A program made the translations under genes and the position numbers. Under the pieces are notes generated by a model. It saw nothing but the letters and a program-made list of their open reading frames with translations. It had not been told where the DNA came from and ran no database searches. Of a stretch of 15,390 nucleotides of DNA, positions 15,302-15,390 are shown piece after piece. The stretch is from CAXRGH01 sp964230195 (GTDB taxonomy: Bacteria; Pseudomonadota; Gammaproteobacteria; Enterobacterales; Alteromonadaceae): the NCBI GenBank assembly GCA_964230195.1, contig CAXRGH010000211.1, positions 1-15,390 of the forward strand, in the 5' to 3' direction. The first letter of the stretch is position 1, and each line of letters begins with the position of its first letter.

Positions 15302-15390
15302 TTAAGGTTGCTGGTTTAAAACAGCTTGAACAGGTTTAAATGATTTCCGGTAGCAATCTAACACACCGTGACGCTCGATCGCAGCCAAAT
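15302..15390 (-). CDS. rnhB: Ribonuclease HII, C-terminal end only (partial)
   Basis: Reading the minus strand from 15388 gives 28 codons to a TAA at 15302-15304. The peptide contains HGVLDCYRKSFKPVQ, which matches the typical C-terminus of RNase HII, where a histidine or tyrosine, basic residues and S-F-x-P-V recur. RNase HII removes ribonucleotides from DNA. Position supports the call, because rnhB lies directly upstream of dnaE in many gammaproteobacteria. The stop is 8 nt from the dnaE start. The rest of the gene is outside the window. Confidence 0.75.
   Translation of the reverse strand, partial: LAAIERHGVLDCYRKSFKPVQAVLNQQP

Overview
This window looks like chromosomal DNA of a marine-type gammaproteobacterium of moderate-to-low GC. 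The FolD, ProS, AccA and DnaE proteins are collinear with those of E. coli from end to end. The arrangement rnhB-dnaE-accA-tilS facing trmO-proS is, as I recall it, the one around minute 4-5 of the E. coli map. I cannot name the genus. No insertion sequence, phage gene or CRISPR array is visible.

Positions 1-562 hold six tRNA genes on the minus strand. In transcription order they are Pro(TGG), Arg(TCT), His(GTG), Leu(TAG), Pro(TGG) and His(GTG), the last running off the left edge. A strong sigma-70 promoter with a GC-rich discriminator (604-633) drives them, which suggests growth-rate or stringent control. The order looks like the classic Arg-His-Leu-Pro operon with partial duplication. The leftmost His copy carries a G at tRNA position 32.

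Positions 785-4152 hold folD, trmO and proS on the plus strand, closed by an intrinsic terminator at 4168-4210. They supply one-carbon folates, methylate t6A37 of tRNA, and charge tRNA-Pro, so they fit functionally with the neighbouring tRNAs.

Positions 4275-9412 are the variable middle part: a patatin-like lipase (+), an unrecognised secreted protein with strict 15-residue repeats and a proline-rich tail (-), a Kef-type K+/H+ antiporter with an RCK domain (-), and a diguanylate cyclase with an intact I-site (+). The lipase and the secreted-protein gene converge on a spacer holding two long hairpins. The antiporter and the cyclase are divergently transcribed.

Positions 9414-15390 hold, on the minus strand, the end of rnhB followed by dnaE, accA and tilS. 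This is a conserved housekeeping operon for RNA-DNA hybrid removal, replication, fatty-acid initiation and tRNA-Ile lysidine modification. A strong terminator sits between accA and tilS, directly against the tilS start codon.

Most of the window is conserved housekeeping. The parts worth a second look are the secreted repeat protein, the hairpin pair beside it, the variant tRNA-His, the proS leader stem and the accA/tilS junction. I see no clear evidence of a new multi-gene system.
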